Made by a program: the position numbers and the translations under genes. Under the pieces are notes generated by a model that saw only the letters and a program-made list of their open reading frames with translations, ran no database searches and was not told where the DNA came from. Shown piece after piece: positions 41,627 through 52,141 of a stretch of 64,000 nt of DNA. Within the stretch, counting starts at the first letter, position 1. Each line of letters starts with the position of its first letter. The stretch is from an uncultured Endomicrobiia bacterium (GTDB lineage Bacteria; Elusimicrobiota; Endomicrobiia; DTEH01): NCBI GenBank assembly GCA_937928765.1, contig CALFVX010000006.1, forward strand, positions 41,549 to 105,548, read 5' to 3'.

Positions 41627-42004
41627 ATGATAGATTTCGTAGAAGAAAGAAGAAAAAGTATAAGAAAAAAAGTTTTTCTTCAAGGTGAAATAAAACTAAA
41701 AGATATTAAAAAAAATTTGCCTGTATGGATTAAAGATATCTCTAAAGATGGTATGAGGTTAATATTTTTTAAAATGTTTTACTGTAACAAATGTCCTAGA
41801 TTAAAAGATATTTTACATTTAAAATGTGATGAAAAACAAAAATGTAAAATTTATAATTTTGAAAATTTACCTGAGATTTTTTCTAATGGTGAAGTTTTTG
41901 CTAACATTGAAGGAAATGATATAAATAAAAAGTATACTATTAGATGGTACAAATCATTTATAGATCTTAATACAATAGAGTTTGGTATAGAATTTTTAAA
42001 TTAA
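41627..42004 (+). CDS. PilZ-domain protein with inserted Cys cluster
   Basis: RRKSIR motif and DISKDG (DxSxxG) PilZ signature; YCNKCPRLKDILHLKCDEKQKCK. ATG 41627 preferred over 41606. Confidence 0.8.
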   Translation: MIDFVEERRKSIRKKVFLQGEIKLKDIKKNLPVWIKDISKDGMRLIFFKMFYCNKCPRLKDILHLKCDEKQKCKIYNFENLPEIFSNGEVFANIEGNDINKKYTIRWYKSFIDLNTIEFGIEFLN

Positions 42005-42041
42005 AATTTCATTGTTTATTATTAATAGGAGAGATCGTATA

Positions 42042-42992
42042 ATGAAAAAAATAGTTTTTTTATTTCCAGGTCAAGGAAGTCAATTTGTTGGCATGGGAAA
42101 AGATTTTTATGATAGTTTTGATTATGTAAAAGAGTTTTACAAAAAAGCAAACGAAATTTTAGGTTATGATATAACAAAAATTATTTTTGAAGGACCGCAA
42201 GAAAAACTTATTCAGACAGAATATACACAACCATCTATTTTTTTAACTTCATATATAATTTTTGAAGTTTTTAAAAATAATTATCCTAAAATATTAGAAG
42301 ATACATCTTTCGTCGCTGGACATAGTTTGGGAGAATATACTGCTTTGTGTGTTTCAAGCGCTCTAAGTTTTGAAGATACAATGAAAGTTGTGAACCTAAG
42401 AGCTAAAATTATGAAAGAAGTTGGACAAAAAATTCCAGGAGGGATGATCGCTGTTTTGAATATAGACAAAGAAGAGTTGAAAAATTATTGTAACGAAATA
42501 AAAAATTTAGGATTTATAGTCGAACCTGTAAATTTTAACACTCCACAACAAATTGTTGTAGCGGGCCATATAGAGGCAATAAATAAATTGCAAAGTTTGT
42601 TAAATGAAAAGAAAATTAAAAATATAAAACTTAATGTTTCGGGAGCATTTCATTCTTCATTGATGGATGATGCACAAAAAATTTTTTCTAAGACTCTTGA
42701 CAATTTAAATATAAATAATGCAAATATACCAATCGTTATGAATTATGATGCAAAACCGCATATTGAAAAAAAGGAGATTGTTGAAAATTTAAAATTGCAA
42801 ATTAACCACCCAGTTTTATGGGAGGATACAATAAAATATATTTCAGAAAACGGTGGAGAAATTTTTATAGAATTTGGTCCTGGAAAAGTTCTTTCAAGTA
42901 TGATAAAAAAAATTTTAGTCAATAAAGATATAAAAATTTTTAATATAGAAAAGATAGATAATTTAAATTCAACTCTTGACAATTTAAAATAA
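42042..42992 (+). CDS. fabD: Malonyl CoA-ACP transacylase
   Basis: FLFPGQGSQFVGMGKD, VAGHSLGEYTAL, GAFHSSLM; ATG 42042 with AGGAGA upstream. Confidence 0.96.
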   Translation: MKKIVFLFPGQGSQFVGMGKDFYDSFDYVKEFYKKANEILGYDITKIIFEGPQEKLIQTEYTQPSIFLTSYIIFEVFKNNYPKILEDTSFVAGHSLGEYTALCVSSALSFEDTMKVVNLRAKIMKEVGQKIPGGMIAVLNIDKEELKNYCNEIKNLGFIVEPVNFNTPQQIVVAGHIEAINKLQSLLNEKKIKNIKLNVSGAFHSSLMDDAQKIFSKTLDNLNINNANIPIVMNYDAKPHIEKKEIVENLKLQINHPVLWEDTIKYISENGGEIFIEFGPGKVLSSMIKKILVNKDIKIFNIEKIDNLNSTLDNLK

Positions 42993-43013
42993 TTTTTTTA
43001 AAAGGACAAAATT

Positions 43014-43766
43014 ATGAGTGAAAAGAAATTATTAAATAAAGTTGCAATAATAACTGGTGCAGCACAAGGAATAGGCAAAAGTATTGCTAAAAAACTTGCT
43101 TCAGAAGGTGCTAACTGTGTAATTGTAGATGTGGATTTACAAAATGCAGAAAATACTACAAAAGAAATTGTTTCAGAATTCGCTGTTGAAACTTTAGTGT
43201 TTAAAGTTGATGTTACAAATTTTCAAGAAGTACAAAGTTGTGTTGATGAAACAATAAAAAAATTTAACAAAATTGATATTTTAGTAAACAATGCTGGAAT
43301 TACAAAAGACAATCTAGTAATTAAAATGACACAAGAAGAATGGGATAAAGTTTTAGATATTAATCTTAAAGGATGTTTTAATTTTATTAAAGCAGTGTCA
43401 AAATATATGATGAAACAAAGAAGCGGAAGAATTATAAATATAGCTTCTGTAGTTGGACTTATGGGCAATCCAGGACAAGCAAACTATTCTGCTTCTAAAG
43501 GAGGACTCATTGCTTTAACAAAAACTGTTGCAAAAGAGCTTGCAGCAAGAAATATCTTAGTAAATGCAGTCGCTCCAGGATATATAAAAACTAGAATGAC
43601 AGATGCGTTATCTGAAGAACAAAAAAAGAGATTACAAGAGTATATTCCTTTAAACAGGTTAGGTGAACCAGAAGATGTTGCAAATGCGGTATGGTTTTTA
43701 TCAATAGAAGAATCAAGTTATATCACAGGACAGGTAATTTCTGTAAATGGTGGTATGTATATGTAA
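43014..43766 (+). CDS. fabG: 3-oxoacyl-ACP reductase
   Basis: AIITGAAQGIGKSIA, NNAGIT, YSASKGGL. Confidence 0.96.
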   Translation: MSEKKLLNKVAIITGAAQGIGKSIAKKLASEGANCVIVDVDLQNAENTTKEIVSEFAVETLVFKVDVTNFQEVQSCVDETIKKFNKIDILVNNAGITKDNLVIKMTQEEWDKVLDINLKGCFNFIKAVSKYMMKQRSGRIINIASVVGLMGNPGQANYSASKGGLIALTKTVAKELAARNILVNAVAPGYIKTRMTDALSEEQKKRLQEYIPLNRLGEPEDVANAVWFLSIEESSYITGQVISVNGGMYM

Positions 43767-43810
43767 ATAAACTTTTAAAAAGGTTATAATAAAAAGGAGG
43801 ATAAAAATAT

Positions 43811-44053
43811 ATGACAGAAGATATTGCAGCAAAAGTAAAATCTATAGTAGCAGAATCTTTAGGAGTTGACATAAATGAAGTTACAGAAAATGCATCTTTT
43901 GTAAATGATCTAGGTGCAGATTCTCTTGATACTGTAGAATTAGTAATGACTTTAGAAGAACAATTTGGTATTGAAATACCAGATGAAGATGCAGAAAAAA
44001 TTCAAACAGTAGGACAAGCAATTGATTATATTAAAACAAAAATAAGCAAATAA
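43811..44053 (+). CDS. acpP: Acyl carrier protein
   Basis: [15 protein letters not shown] phosphopantetheine site. Confidence 0.98.
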   Translation: MTEDIAAKVKSIVAESLGVDINEVTENASFVNDLGADSLDTVELVMTLEEQFGIEIPDEDAEKIQTVGQAIDYIKTKISK

Positions 44054-44080
44054 ATTTTAAAAATATAAAGGCATATTATT

Positions 44081-45319
44081 ATGAAGAAAAGGGTTGTTAT
44101 TACAGGGTTAGGTATAATTTCTCCTATAGGAATTGGTAAAGAAAATTTTACAAAATTGTTGAAAGAAGGATTTAGTGGAGTTGATTTAATTTCTTCTTTT
44201 GACACTTCTGGATATACTACAAAAATTGCTGCTGAAGTGAAATATTTTGATCCTGAAAGTTATATAGAGAGAAAAAAAGCAAGACGAATGGATAGGTTTT
44301 GCCAATTTGCATTTTCTGCTGCAAAGATGGCTATTGAAGACTCACAATTAAAATTAGAAAATGAAGATTTGTCGCGAATTGGTGTAATAGTGGGTTCTGG
44401 CATAGGTGGTATTTCAACAATAGAACGTGAGATGCGTATTTTGGTAGGGAAAGGACCTTCAAGAATAAGTCCGTTTCTTATTCCTATGGAAATAATAAAT
44501 ATTGCTGCAGGAGAGATTGCTATAGAGTATGGTTTTACTGGGCCTAATTATGGTGTTACTTCTGCTTGTGCATCATCAAATCATGCATTAGGTGATGCAT
44601 TAAGAATATTAAGATATGGAGATGCGGATGTTATAATTGTTGGTGGTTCTGAAGCAGCCATTACTCCTTTAGGATTGGCAGGATTTTGTGCTGCAAAAGC
44701 TTTGTCAGAAAGAAATGATGAACCTAAAAAAGCATCAAGACCGTTTGATAAAAATAGAGATGGTTTTGTTATGGGCGAAGGTGCTGCTTTTTTTGTTTTA
44801 GAAACACTCGAACATGCTTTAAAAAGAGAAGCTAAAATTTATGCAGAACTTGCTGGTTATGCTGCAACAGATGATGCATACCACATAACTGCACCAAGAG
44901 AAGATGCTACAACTCAAGCATTGTGTATGAAGCGAGCATTAGAAGATGGGGAGGTTAACATACAAGAAGTAGACTATATAAATGCTCACGGAACATCTAC
45001 GCCACTTAACGATAAATATGAAACATTGGCAATAAAAAAAGTTTTTGGTGAATATGCTTACAAAATTCCAATATCTTCAACAAAATCTATGACAGGACAT
45101 CTTTTAGGTGCTGCTGGTGCAGTAGAACTTGCTGCTGTTTTAACTTGTATGCAAAACAATTTTATTCATCCGACAATAAATTATGAAACACCAGATCCTG
45201 AATGTGATCTTTTTTATGTTCCAAATAAACCAATTGAAAAAGAAATAAATGTTGCAATTTCAAATTCGTTTGGTTTTGGTGGACATAATGCAGCGATTGT
45301 TGTAAAGAAATATAAATAA
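44081..45319 (+). CDS. fabF: 3-oxoacyl-ACP synthase II
   Basis: RVVITGLGIISPIG, TSACASSNHALGDA, NAHGTSTPLND, KSMTGHLLGAAGAVE. Confidence 0.97.
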   Translation: MKKRVVITGLGIISPIGIGKENFTKLLKEGFSGVDLISSFDTSGYTTKIAAEVKYFDPESYIERKKARRMDRFCQFAFSAAKMAIEDSQLKLENEDLSRIGVIVGSGIGGISTIEREMRILVGKGPSRISPFLIPMEIINIAAGEIAIEYGFTGPNYGVTSACASSNHALGDALRILRYGDADVIIVGGSEAAITPLGLAGFCAAKALSERNDEPKKASRPFDKNRDGFVMGEGAAFFVLETLEHALKREAKIYAELAGYAATDDAYHITAPREDATTQALCMKRALEDGEVNIQEVDYINAHGTSTPLNDKYETLAIKKVFGEYAYKIPISSTKSMTGHLLGAAGAVELAAVLTCMQNNFIHPTINYETPDPECDLFYVPNKPIEKEINVAISNSFGFGGHNAAIVVKKYK

Positions 45320-45325
45320 TTTTTT

Positions 45326-46024
45326 ATGGAAAAAATAGACGAACTACAAAATATATTAGGTATAAAATTTAAAAACAGAGAACTTTTAAAAGCAGCACTT
45401 ATACATAAATCCTGGTCAGTAGAAAATAAAAATAAAATTAATAATGAAAGATTAGAATTTTTAGGTGATAGTGTATTAGCAGTGATTGTTGCAGAGTTTT
45501 TGTATGAATCATATCCTACAAAAGATGAAGGTGAATTATCAAAATTAAAATCTGTTTTAGTTTCAAAGCAACAATTGTCAAAATGGGCTAAAGATATACA
45601 TCTAGATAAATATATATTAATAAGTACATCAGAAGAAACTTCTGGTGGCAGAAAAAAAGATACTATTATAGCAGGAAGTTTTGAGGCAATACTTGGTGCT
45701 ATTTATTTAGATCAAGGAATTGATAAATGTCGTGATTTTGTTAAAAAAAAATTTTTATCTAAAGGGATAGAGATAGAGTTAAAAGATTATAAAAGTATAC
45801 TTCAAGAAATATTACAAAAAGAATTTAAAACCTTACCTCAATATGAAATAGTAAAAGAAACAGGACCTGATCATAACAAAGAATTTGATTGTATAGTTAA
45901 GTTGGACAAAGAATCGTTAGGTTATGGTAAAGGAAAAACAAAAAAACAGGCACAACAAAATGCTGCAAAAGAAGCTTTGAAATATATAGAGAATTTAAAA
46001 TTAAAGAAACGAAAGAATAAATAA
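45326..46024 (+). CDS. rnc: Ribonuclease III
   Basis: NERLEFLGDSVLAV, GSFEAILGAIYLD, C-terminal dsRBD. Confidence 0.96.
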   Translation: MEKIDELQNILGIKFKNRELLKAALIHKSWSVENKNKINNERLEFLGDSVLAVIVAEFLYESYPTKDEGELSKLKSVLVSKQQLSKWAKDIHLDKYILISTSEETSGGRKKDTIIAGSFEAILGAIYLDQGIDKCRDFVKKKFLSKGIEIELKDYKSILQEILQKEFKTLPQYEIVKETGPDHNKEFDCIVKLDKESLGYGKGKTKKQAQQNAAKEALKYIENLKLKKRKNK

Positions 46025-46034
46025 TAATATTTTT

Positions 46035-46109
46035 GCCCCCATCGTCTAGCCTGGTCTAGGACACGGGTCTTTCAAGCCCGCAGCAGGGGTTCAAATCCCC
46101 TTGGGGGCA
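46035..46109 (+). tRNA. tRNA-Glu (TTC anticodon)
   Basis: GCCCCCA/TGGGGGC acceptor stem, anticodon loop CTTTCAA, T-arm AGGGGTTCAAATCCCCT; CCA not encoded. Confidence 0.95.
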
Positions 46110-46233
46110 ATTTGTAAGCTTTATAAAAATATATTCTACTTTTTATCCTGTCGTATTTTCTATAAAATATACCTTACCAAATAAGTATTTTTTAAATTTT
46201 TTGTTTCTCAATATTTTTTGTAAAATAATCAAA

Positions 46234-46283
46234 TGTGATTTTTGTCACTTTATGTTGACATTATAATGAATTATTTATATATA
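46234..46283 (+). promoter_or_regulatory. Promoter with CRP/FNR-like box upstream of FecR gene 2
   Basis: TGTGATTTTTGTCACT at 46234-46249, TTGACA at 46255-46260, 17-bp spacer, TATATA at 46278-46283. Confidence 0.72.
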
Positions 46284-46525
46284 AACAAATCAGTAGAACT
46301 AAATTCAGGTTATGTAAATTTTTTTTTAAAAATTATTCTAGAAAGTGAAAAATTAAGAAAGATAAAATATATTTGAAAGATATGAAGTAGTTATTAATTG
46401 AATTATTAGTTTTATTTTTATTTTTTTCATTAAGAGTAGATTAAGTGATGTTTTATATCGCATATAAAATTTAAATTTTCATAAAGAAAGTTAACAAAAC
46501 TTATTTCAAAAGGAGGTAATAAAAA

Positions 46526-48163
46526 ATGAAAAAGATAATCATCGCATTGAGTATATGTATTTTATCTTTAAGTTTTGTTTTAAAAGCAGAAGAAGTTGTA
46601 GTAGCAAACTATACTGGAAATGTTTTATTTTGGCAAAAAAATCAATGGGTAAATATTGATAAAGGTATGATATTAAAAGAAAAAGATAAGATAAAAACAT
46701 TACAAAAAAGTAAAGTTGTGCTTGTTTTTCCTAACGGAAGTACTATAACTTTAGCAGAAAACACACAGATTACAATAGAACAACTTTTAAACAAGATATC
46801 TGTTTACTTAGAAGAAGGGAAAATAAAAAGTAAAGTTAAAGAGTTGCAAACATCACAAATTTTTGAGGTAAAGACAGCAGTATGTGTTGCATCAGTTCGT
46901 GGTACAGAATTTGTGTTAAGTTATATATATAACCAAGCTGAACTTTTAGTTATAGAGGGTAAAGTTCTATTTAGCGACAATTTTGGTTCCTATTTAGAGG
47001 TTTTACAAAACGAATTTTGTAATTTAACCCAACAAGGAACTTTAAAAGAAAAATCTTTTGCTGGTGAAGATAAAATAAATAGTTTATTGGAAGAATTTAA
47101 AGATGTAGAAGTTGAACAGAAAGATGAAACTGAAAAAGCAAAAAAGGAAGAAAAACAACTGCAACAAAGAAAAAAAGAAGATATTGAAAAAGAAAATATT
47201 GTAAGATTAAAAGAGGAATTACGAAATTTTATAAATGAGACAAGGTTAGAAAAATATTATATTAATGAGATAGTCCAACAAACCAAAGATGCAGACTTTC
47301 AATCAGGAAGAACATTAAGAGATGTTCACGGAAACCTAACCCGTGTAGAACAGGTTGTTTCAAGAAATAAAGATAATACAGTTGAATTTATAAATATTAC
47401 AAAAAGAGATATGTACAAATATAGAGGATATTATAAAGATTATGCTGATGAAGTGAATTCTGAAAAACCACGAGTTGATATTCTTAAAGTAGGAATAGAA
47501 TTTAACCAACCTTTGCCAGAGAAAATTTCTGAATGGCCAAAATATATTACTGAAAAAAATAAAAATGATAGATTAGATTTTTATCCTACAAGAATGTATT
47601 GCGAACTTTCAAATAATTATAAAGATAGTTTACTTCAGGAAGTAAATTTTAATAAAACATTTAAAGATTCAAAAGAGAAACTTGATGGTAAAGTTAATAT
47701 ATATATTTCAAATGGTAACGAAAAATATCAAGTTGATATAGACTATGATGAAGATATAAAAGGTAAATTGCCTGAAAGTAAAAATAAGAGTGAAGATGAT
47801 ACTAAATTATGGGCTTGGGCGTATGGTCCTTTGCCTGTTACAAAAGATATTAATAATGATGGTAAAGTTGATAACAAAGATATTTTATGGATGAAAAATG
47901 AAGCATATCTAATAAACAACAACGGTAATATTTTAACTACTTCATATTTTACTTCTGGTGGTTCTAAAGATCCATTTACTATTCTTAAAGAAATTGCAGT
48001 TGAAAGTATAATATTTGTAAGGAGAAATAATAATAATTCTCCAGCAGATAATTTTTTTAATCGTAATATAGATCTTGTTTTAACAGCAGATATTGTTATA
48101 GCTTTAGTGAAACAAATTGCACCTTCTATGAGTGATATAAAAATAGAAAAAAATAATGATTAA
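46526..48163 (+). CDS. Exported FecR-domain protein (paralog 2) with EF-hand/dockerin-like motif
   Basis: signal peptide; VKTAVCVASVRGTEFVLSY; RDVHGNLTRVEQVVSR aligns with DVFGNRVRIEEYIVRQ of paralog 1; DINNDGKVDNKDILWM. Confidence 0.8.
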   Translation: MKKIIIALSICILSLSFVLKAEEVVVANYTGNVLFWQKNQWVNIDKGMILKEKDKIKTLQKSKVVLVFPNGSTITLAENTQITIEQLLNKISVYLEEGKIKSKVKELQTSQIFEVKTAVCVASVRGTEFVLSYIYNQAELLVIEGKVLFSDNFGSYLEVLQNEFCNLTQQGTLKEKSFAGEDKINSLLEEFKDVEVEQKDETEKAKKEEKQLQQRKKEDIEKENIVRLKEELRNFINETRLEKYYINEIVQQTKDADFQSGRTLRDVHGNLTRVEQVVSRNKDNTVEFINITKRDMYKYRGYYKDYADEVNSEKPRVDILKVGIEFNQPLPEKISEWPKYITEKNKNDRLDFYPTRMYCELSNNYKDSLLQEVNFNKTFKDSKEKLDGKVNIYISNGNEKYQVDIDYDEDIKGKLPESKNKSEDDTKLWAWAYGPLPVTKDINNDGKVDNKDILWMKNEAYLINNNGNILTTSYFTSGGSKDPFTILKEIAVESIIFVRRNNNNSPADNFFNRNIDLVLTADIVIALVKQIAPSMSDIKIEKNND

Positions 48164-48291
48164 ATTTGAGTATTGCTAGAAGAGTATTTCTTCAAACAAA
48201 AATCTTTTCTTATTTTTATTTGATTTATTCATTATAATTTTATATAATAATTGCAAAAAATGTATTTTAGATTTTTTATAAGGAGAAGAAT

Positions 48292-49056
48292 ATGAAAAAA
48301 TTTTTCTTATATATTTTTTTTATATTTTTTGCAGTTTCATTGTATAGCATCTCCTCTTACGCTATTGATTTAACACAAGAAATAATAGATTTAGGTTTAA
48401 ATTTTATAGAAAATCCTGCAGATTTGTTTTTTAATCTACAACAGAATATAGAAGATTGCTCACCAATTCCTGCAGGACAAATTGAAGGGTTAAAAAAGAA
48501 ATATTTTGGTTTAAGAACTAATGTATTTCCAACTTTGTTTCCTACATCTTTAGTAAATATTTCTTTTAAAACAAGATTTAATACTGAAACAAAATATATT
48601 CCTCAGATAGGTTTAATTGGTGGTGTTGGTAGAATTATCGCTTTAAGTTTAATACCGTCAACAAATTCAAATGGAGAAGAAATTCCTAAACCTGAAAATA
48701 ATGTTTATTATTATGGTTTGATTTTTTCTAAAACATTTGAGAATACAATTTTATATTTTGGTACAAAATATTCAGAATTTTTTCTAAAAGTAAAACTTCC
48801 ACAAGAAATAGATTTTTATGGCAGCACATTAAATGAGATAAATTTTATTGTGAATGATACTTTTTTGTTTACGGGTATAATGCTTCCAGTTGATATCAAA
48901 AAAACAATTGTTGCACAGATGTCTTATGGAATAAAATATAAAAAAATTGTAGGACGGTTAGGTGCTGAATATAATCATTTGCAAATAGGTGTTGACATAT
49001 TTCCTGAGGGACTTTTAGTTTTACATCCATATATAGCATACAAATGGCAGTTTTAA
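48292..49056 (+). CDS. Exported probable outer-membrane protein
   Basis: signal peptide, beta-rich, terminal aromatic LHPYIAYKWQF. Confidence 0.55.
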   Translation: MKKFFLYIFFIFFAVSLYSISSYAIDLTQEIIDLGLNFIENPADLFFNLQQNIEDCSPIPAGQIEGLKKKYFGLRTNVFPTLFPTSLVNISFKTRFNTETKYIPQIGLIGGVGRIIALSLIPSTNSNGEEIPKPENNVYYYGLIFSKTFENTILYFGTKYSEFFLKVKLPQEIDFYGSTLNEINFIVNDTFLFTGIMLPVDIKKTIVAQMSYGIKYKKIVGRLGAEYNHLQIGVDIFPEGLLVLHPYIAYKWQF

Positions 49057-49293
49057 AATAAGTTTTTTAAAAGTTATAGCTTTTTAATAATCTTTAAGAA
49101 ATAAGAAAAACTGAAAATTATTTTTATCTTAACTTTATCAAGATGTTATTAAAGGTTCTGTATATAAAAATCTACACTAGCCTTAATTAATAGAATTGAG
49201 GTTTAAAAAGTAAATTAGGTAGTAGTCAGTAAAAGTAGATGGTAGTTATATATAAATAAAAAATTTAATAAAGCTTTTAAAAAGGAGTAAAAT

Positions 49294-50487
49294 ATGAGAA
49301 TTGTAAAGGTTTTATTTTTTTTATTACTTTATTTTTTATTTATAGCTAGGATCTTTGCAGAAAAATGGTTGCCTTATTATTTGTTTGATTTTTCAGAAGG
49401 TATATATTTACCATCTAAAGGTAAATTGGGATTTGCTACTGTGCTTTTAAACGATATAGGTTTTATTTTAAAACCTATTGATGAACATACTGGAATTTTT
49501 TATTATCAGTTAAAATACGAAGGTCCTGGACTTAAACGTCAGGAGGGAGAAAAATTTGAACAAAGAATGATTGGCCACAGTTTAATCTTACAACATAGCT
49601 ATAAATACAAATTTTTTGTTTTTAAAACAAAATTTAATTATGGATATGATTTTTTACGCAGTGGAACAAACGAGCTTTGGGGATTAGGATTGTATGATAA
49701 TGAAAGAATTGGTTTATTAGAAGAAGTTGAGTATAAATTTTTAGAAGATTTTAAATTAAAAGGACAAATAGGATATAATTTTATAAAATTTCCTAATTAT
49801 ACAAGTTTAATTGAAGAATATATTTCAGGTGCCGAAGAAACAACTGCTGGAAAACAAGACAACCATATGTTTTTAGCAAACTTAAAATTAAATTACAAAA
49901 TTAATAATTTTGGTATTTTGTCTATAATTCAAAACTATATAAACCAACAAGTTTTAGACGAAACAGCTACATATTCTAACGAAAAACAGAAAGATTTTTC
50001 TTTAGAAATAAATTACTATATTGAAACTCTAAAATTGACAAAGTTTCTTTCTTTTTCTCCATATACAGCTTTTAAATACAAAGATTCAAATCAAGCATTT
50101 TTGTATTTAATTTCGTATGATATCACAACTTCAACACCACAGGTTGTAAAAGATTATTATGATTATACAAAAATTATATTTTCTTTCCCATTTAATTTTT
50201 ATCTTACAGAAACAAAAATTTTAAGTTTTATTCCAGAATTTGAGATAACATCTTATTTATTTCGCCAACCGAGAGATGAAAATAACAACTTTATAGAAAA
50301 CGAAAAACAAAAAAATTTCTTAGCTTTGTATTCTTTGATTTATACATCACAAAGTTTTGACAAACACAGAAAAGTTTCTTTATTTTATACTTATCAACAA
50401 CAAAGTTCTAACATGAAGTTTGAAAAATATTATCCGTATAACTATTCAGCACATTATTTTGGTATAAAGTTTAGTTATAGTTATTAA
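49294..50487 (+). CDS. Outer-membrane beta-barrel protein (paralog 2)
   Basis: signal peptide; barrel-like; shares FPNYTSLIEEYISGAE and the SSNMKFEKYYPYNYSA-type C-terminus with 6498-7730. Confidence 0.7.
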   Translation: MRIVKVLFFLLLYFLFIARIFAEKWLPYYLFDFSEGIYLPSKGKLGFATVLLNDIGFILKPIDEHTGIFYYQLKYEGPGLKRQEGEKFEQRMIGHSLILQHSYKYKFFVFKTKFNYGYDFLRSGTNELWGLGLYDNERIGLLEEVEYKFLEDFKLKGQIGYNFIKFPNYTSLIEEYISGAEETTAGKQDNHMFLANLKLNYKINNFGILSIIQNYINQQVLDETATYSNEKQKDFSLEINYYIETLKLTKFLSFSPYTAFKYKDSNQAFLYLISYDITTSTPQVVKDYYDYTKIIFSFPFNFYLTETKILSFIPEFEITSYLFRQPRDENNNFIENEKQKNFLALYSLIYTSQSFDKHRKVSLFYTYQQQSSNMKFEKYYPYNYSAHYFGIKFSYSY

Positions 50488-50527
50488 CTATCAAATGTAT
50501 GTTCTATAATATAAATATAATTTATAA

Positions 50528-52141
50528 ATGAAAATTAATAAAATTATTTTATTTTTTATATTTTTTACTTTTTTATCTTCTTCACTTCTTTACTCAGTGG
50601 CACCACATATTTCTGAAAAGTATTATAAAAACAGACCAAAAATAAAACCGAAATCTTTAGTTGATGTTTCTTATCTTAAACTTAAAGCTGCTCCAAGAAT
50701 AGAAATCGCTAAAGCTTTGGGTTCTGTTGGGACAAAAAAAGTTGCTGTGATTTTAGTGGATTTCCAATCTGTTCAATTTACAAATTTAAAAGAAGCAAAT
50801 ACTACTTTTAATAAATTAAAAGAATACTATAAAGAAGTTTCTTATGGCCAACTTCAGCTTGATATAACATTTTTTTATCAAGGCGGTTCTACAAAAACAT
50901 TAACAGGTTTAGAAAGTCCATATAGAATGCCTAATGATATTTCTTATTATTCTAAAAACACAGAGTATTCTCTTTCTCAACTTGTTAAAGATGCTGTTTA
51001 TAAATCTGGAGTTTCTAAATCAAACTATGACTGTGTTATGGTTTTACATGCGGGCTATGGTGCAGAATCTATGAACCCACCTGATGGTCATATATGGTCT
51101 GTTTATGTTAATTGGGATGATGTTGTTGTTAATGGATTTACTGACGGAACTATAGTCCCTGAGAAGGAAAGTAATAATTATTCGCCATTAGGTGTTATAG
51201 CTCATGAGTTTGGACATCAATTGGGATTGCCGGATTTGTACTATCCAGCAGAAGATGGCAGTCAATATAGTATAGTGGGTGTTTGGTGTTTAATGGATTA
51301 TGGATGTTGGTTAGGAAATCCTTATGGTTCACAACCTGCACATTTATCTGCTTGGTGTAAAGATTTTTTAAGTTGGGTTGATTTAGAAATTGTGTCTTCT
51401 ACAAAAAGAAATGTTCAACTTCCTTATGTTGAATTATCTTCTTCTGTAATAAAAGTTGAAATTCTTACTGCCGATAATCCAAAAAAAGAATATTTTTTGT
51501 TAGAATATAGAAGAAAAACACTTTTTGATTCTTCTTTGCCAGGTGAAGGAGTTTTGATATGGAAAATTGATGATAATATTGCTAAAGATCCTTATAGGTT
51601 AATGATGAACAATATAAACTCTGGTAAACCATATTATGGTGTTGACTTAATTGAAGCAGATAGCACTCCTGCTGGTTTAAATTATGACAATTCAGGCGAT
51701 CCGTTTCCTGGTAGCAAGAATATTGTAAAATTTTTGCCTTCAGATTATAATTTAGTTGTTTCTAATGGTGAGATTATACCTATCTATATAACTGAGATTA
51801 GTAATAATTCAACATTTGCAAGTTTTAATATTTTGTGTGAGTTAGAAATAAAAAATCTTGTCCAAGGTGAGGTTAAAATTGGCAATAACTATACATATGC
51901 AGGGAAATTGATGACTTTAGGGTTTAATCTATTAGAACCTTCAGAAATTGAAATCTTAGTTTACAATTTATCAGGCAAAGTGGTGAAAAATTTTGGTAAA
52001 ATGTATTTTACAGCTGGTAAACATACTATCCAGTGGTATGCAGTTGATGATGAAAATAAAAATTTATCTTCTGGTTTGTATTTTTTAGTATTTAAAGGGA
52101 AAAATATTCACAAAGTTGAAAAGTTTATAATAAAAAAATGA
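50528..52141 (+). CDS. M6-family metalloprotease with C-terminal FlgD-like/T9SS-like domain
   Basis: VIAHEFGHQLGLPDLYYPAEDGSQYSIVGVWCLMDYG zinc site; C-terminus EIEILVYNLSGKVVKNFGKMYFTAGKHTIQWYAVDDENKNLSSGLYFLVFKG...VEKFIIKK. Confidence 0.9.
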   Translation: MKINKIILFFIFFTFLSSSLLYSVAPHISEKYYKNRPKIKPKSLVDVSYLKLKAAPRIEIAKALGSVGTKKVAVILVDFQSVQFTNLKEANTTFNKLKEYYKEVSYGQLQLDITFFYQGGSTKTLTGLESPYRMPNDISYYSKNTEYSLSQLVKDAVYKSGVSKSNYDCVMVLHAGYGAESMNPPDGHIWSVYVNWDDVVVNGFTDGTIVPEKESNNYSPLGVIAHEFGHQLGLPDLYYPAEDGSQYSIVGVWCLMDYGCWLGNPYGSQPAHLSAWCKDFLSWVDLEIVSSTKRNVQLPYVELSSSVIKVEILTADNPKKEYFLLEYRRKTLFDSSLPGEGVLIWKIDDNIAKDPYRLMMNNINSGKPYYGVDLIEADSTPAGLNYDNSGDPFPGSKNIVKFLPSDYNLVVSNGEIIPIYITEISNNSTFASFNILCELEIKNLVQGEVKIGNNYTYAGKLMTLGFNLLEPSEIEILVYNLSGKVVKNFGKMYFTAGKHTIQWYAVDDENKNLSSGLYFLVFKGKNIHKVEKFIIKK

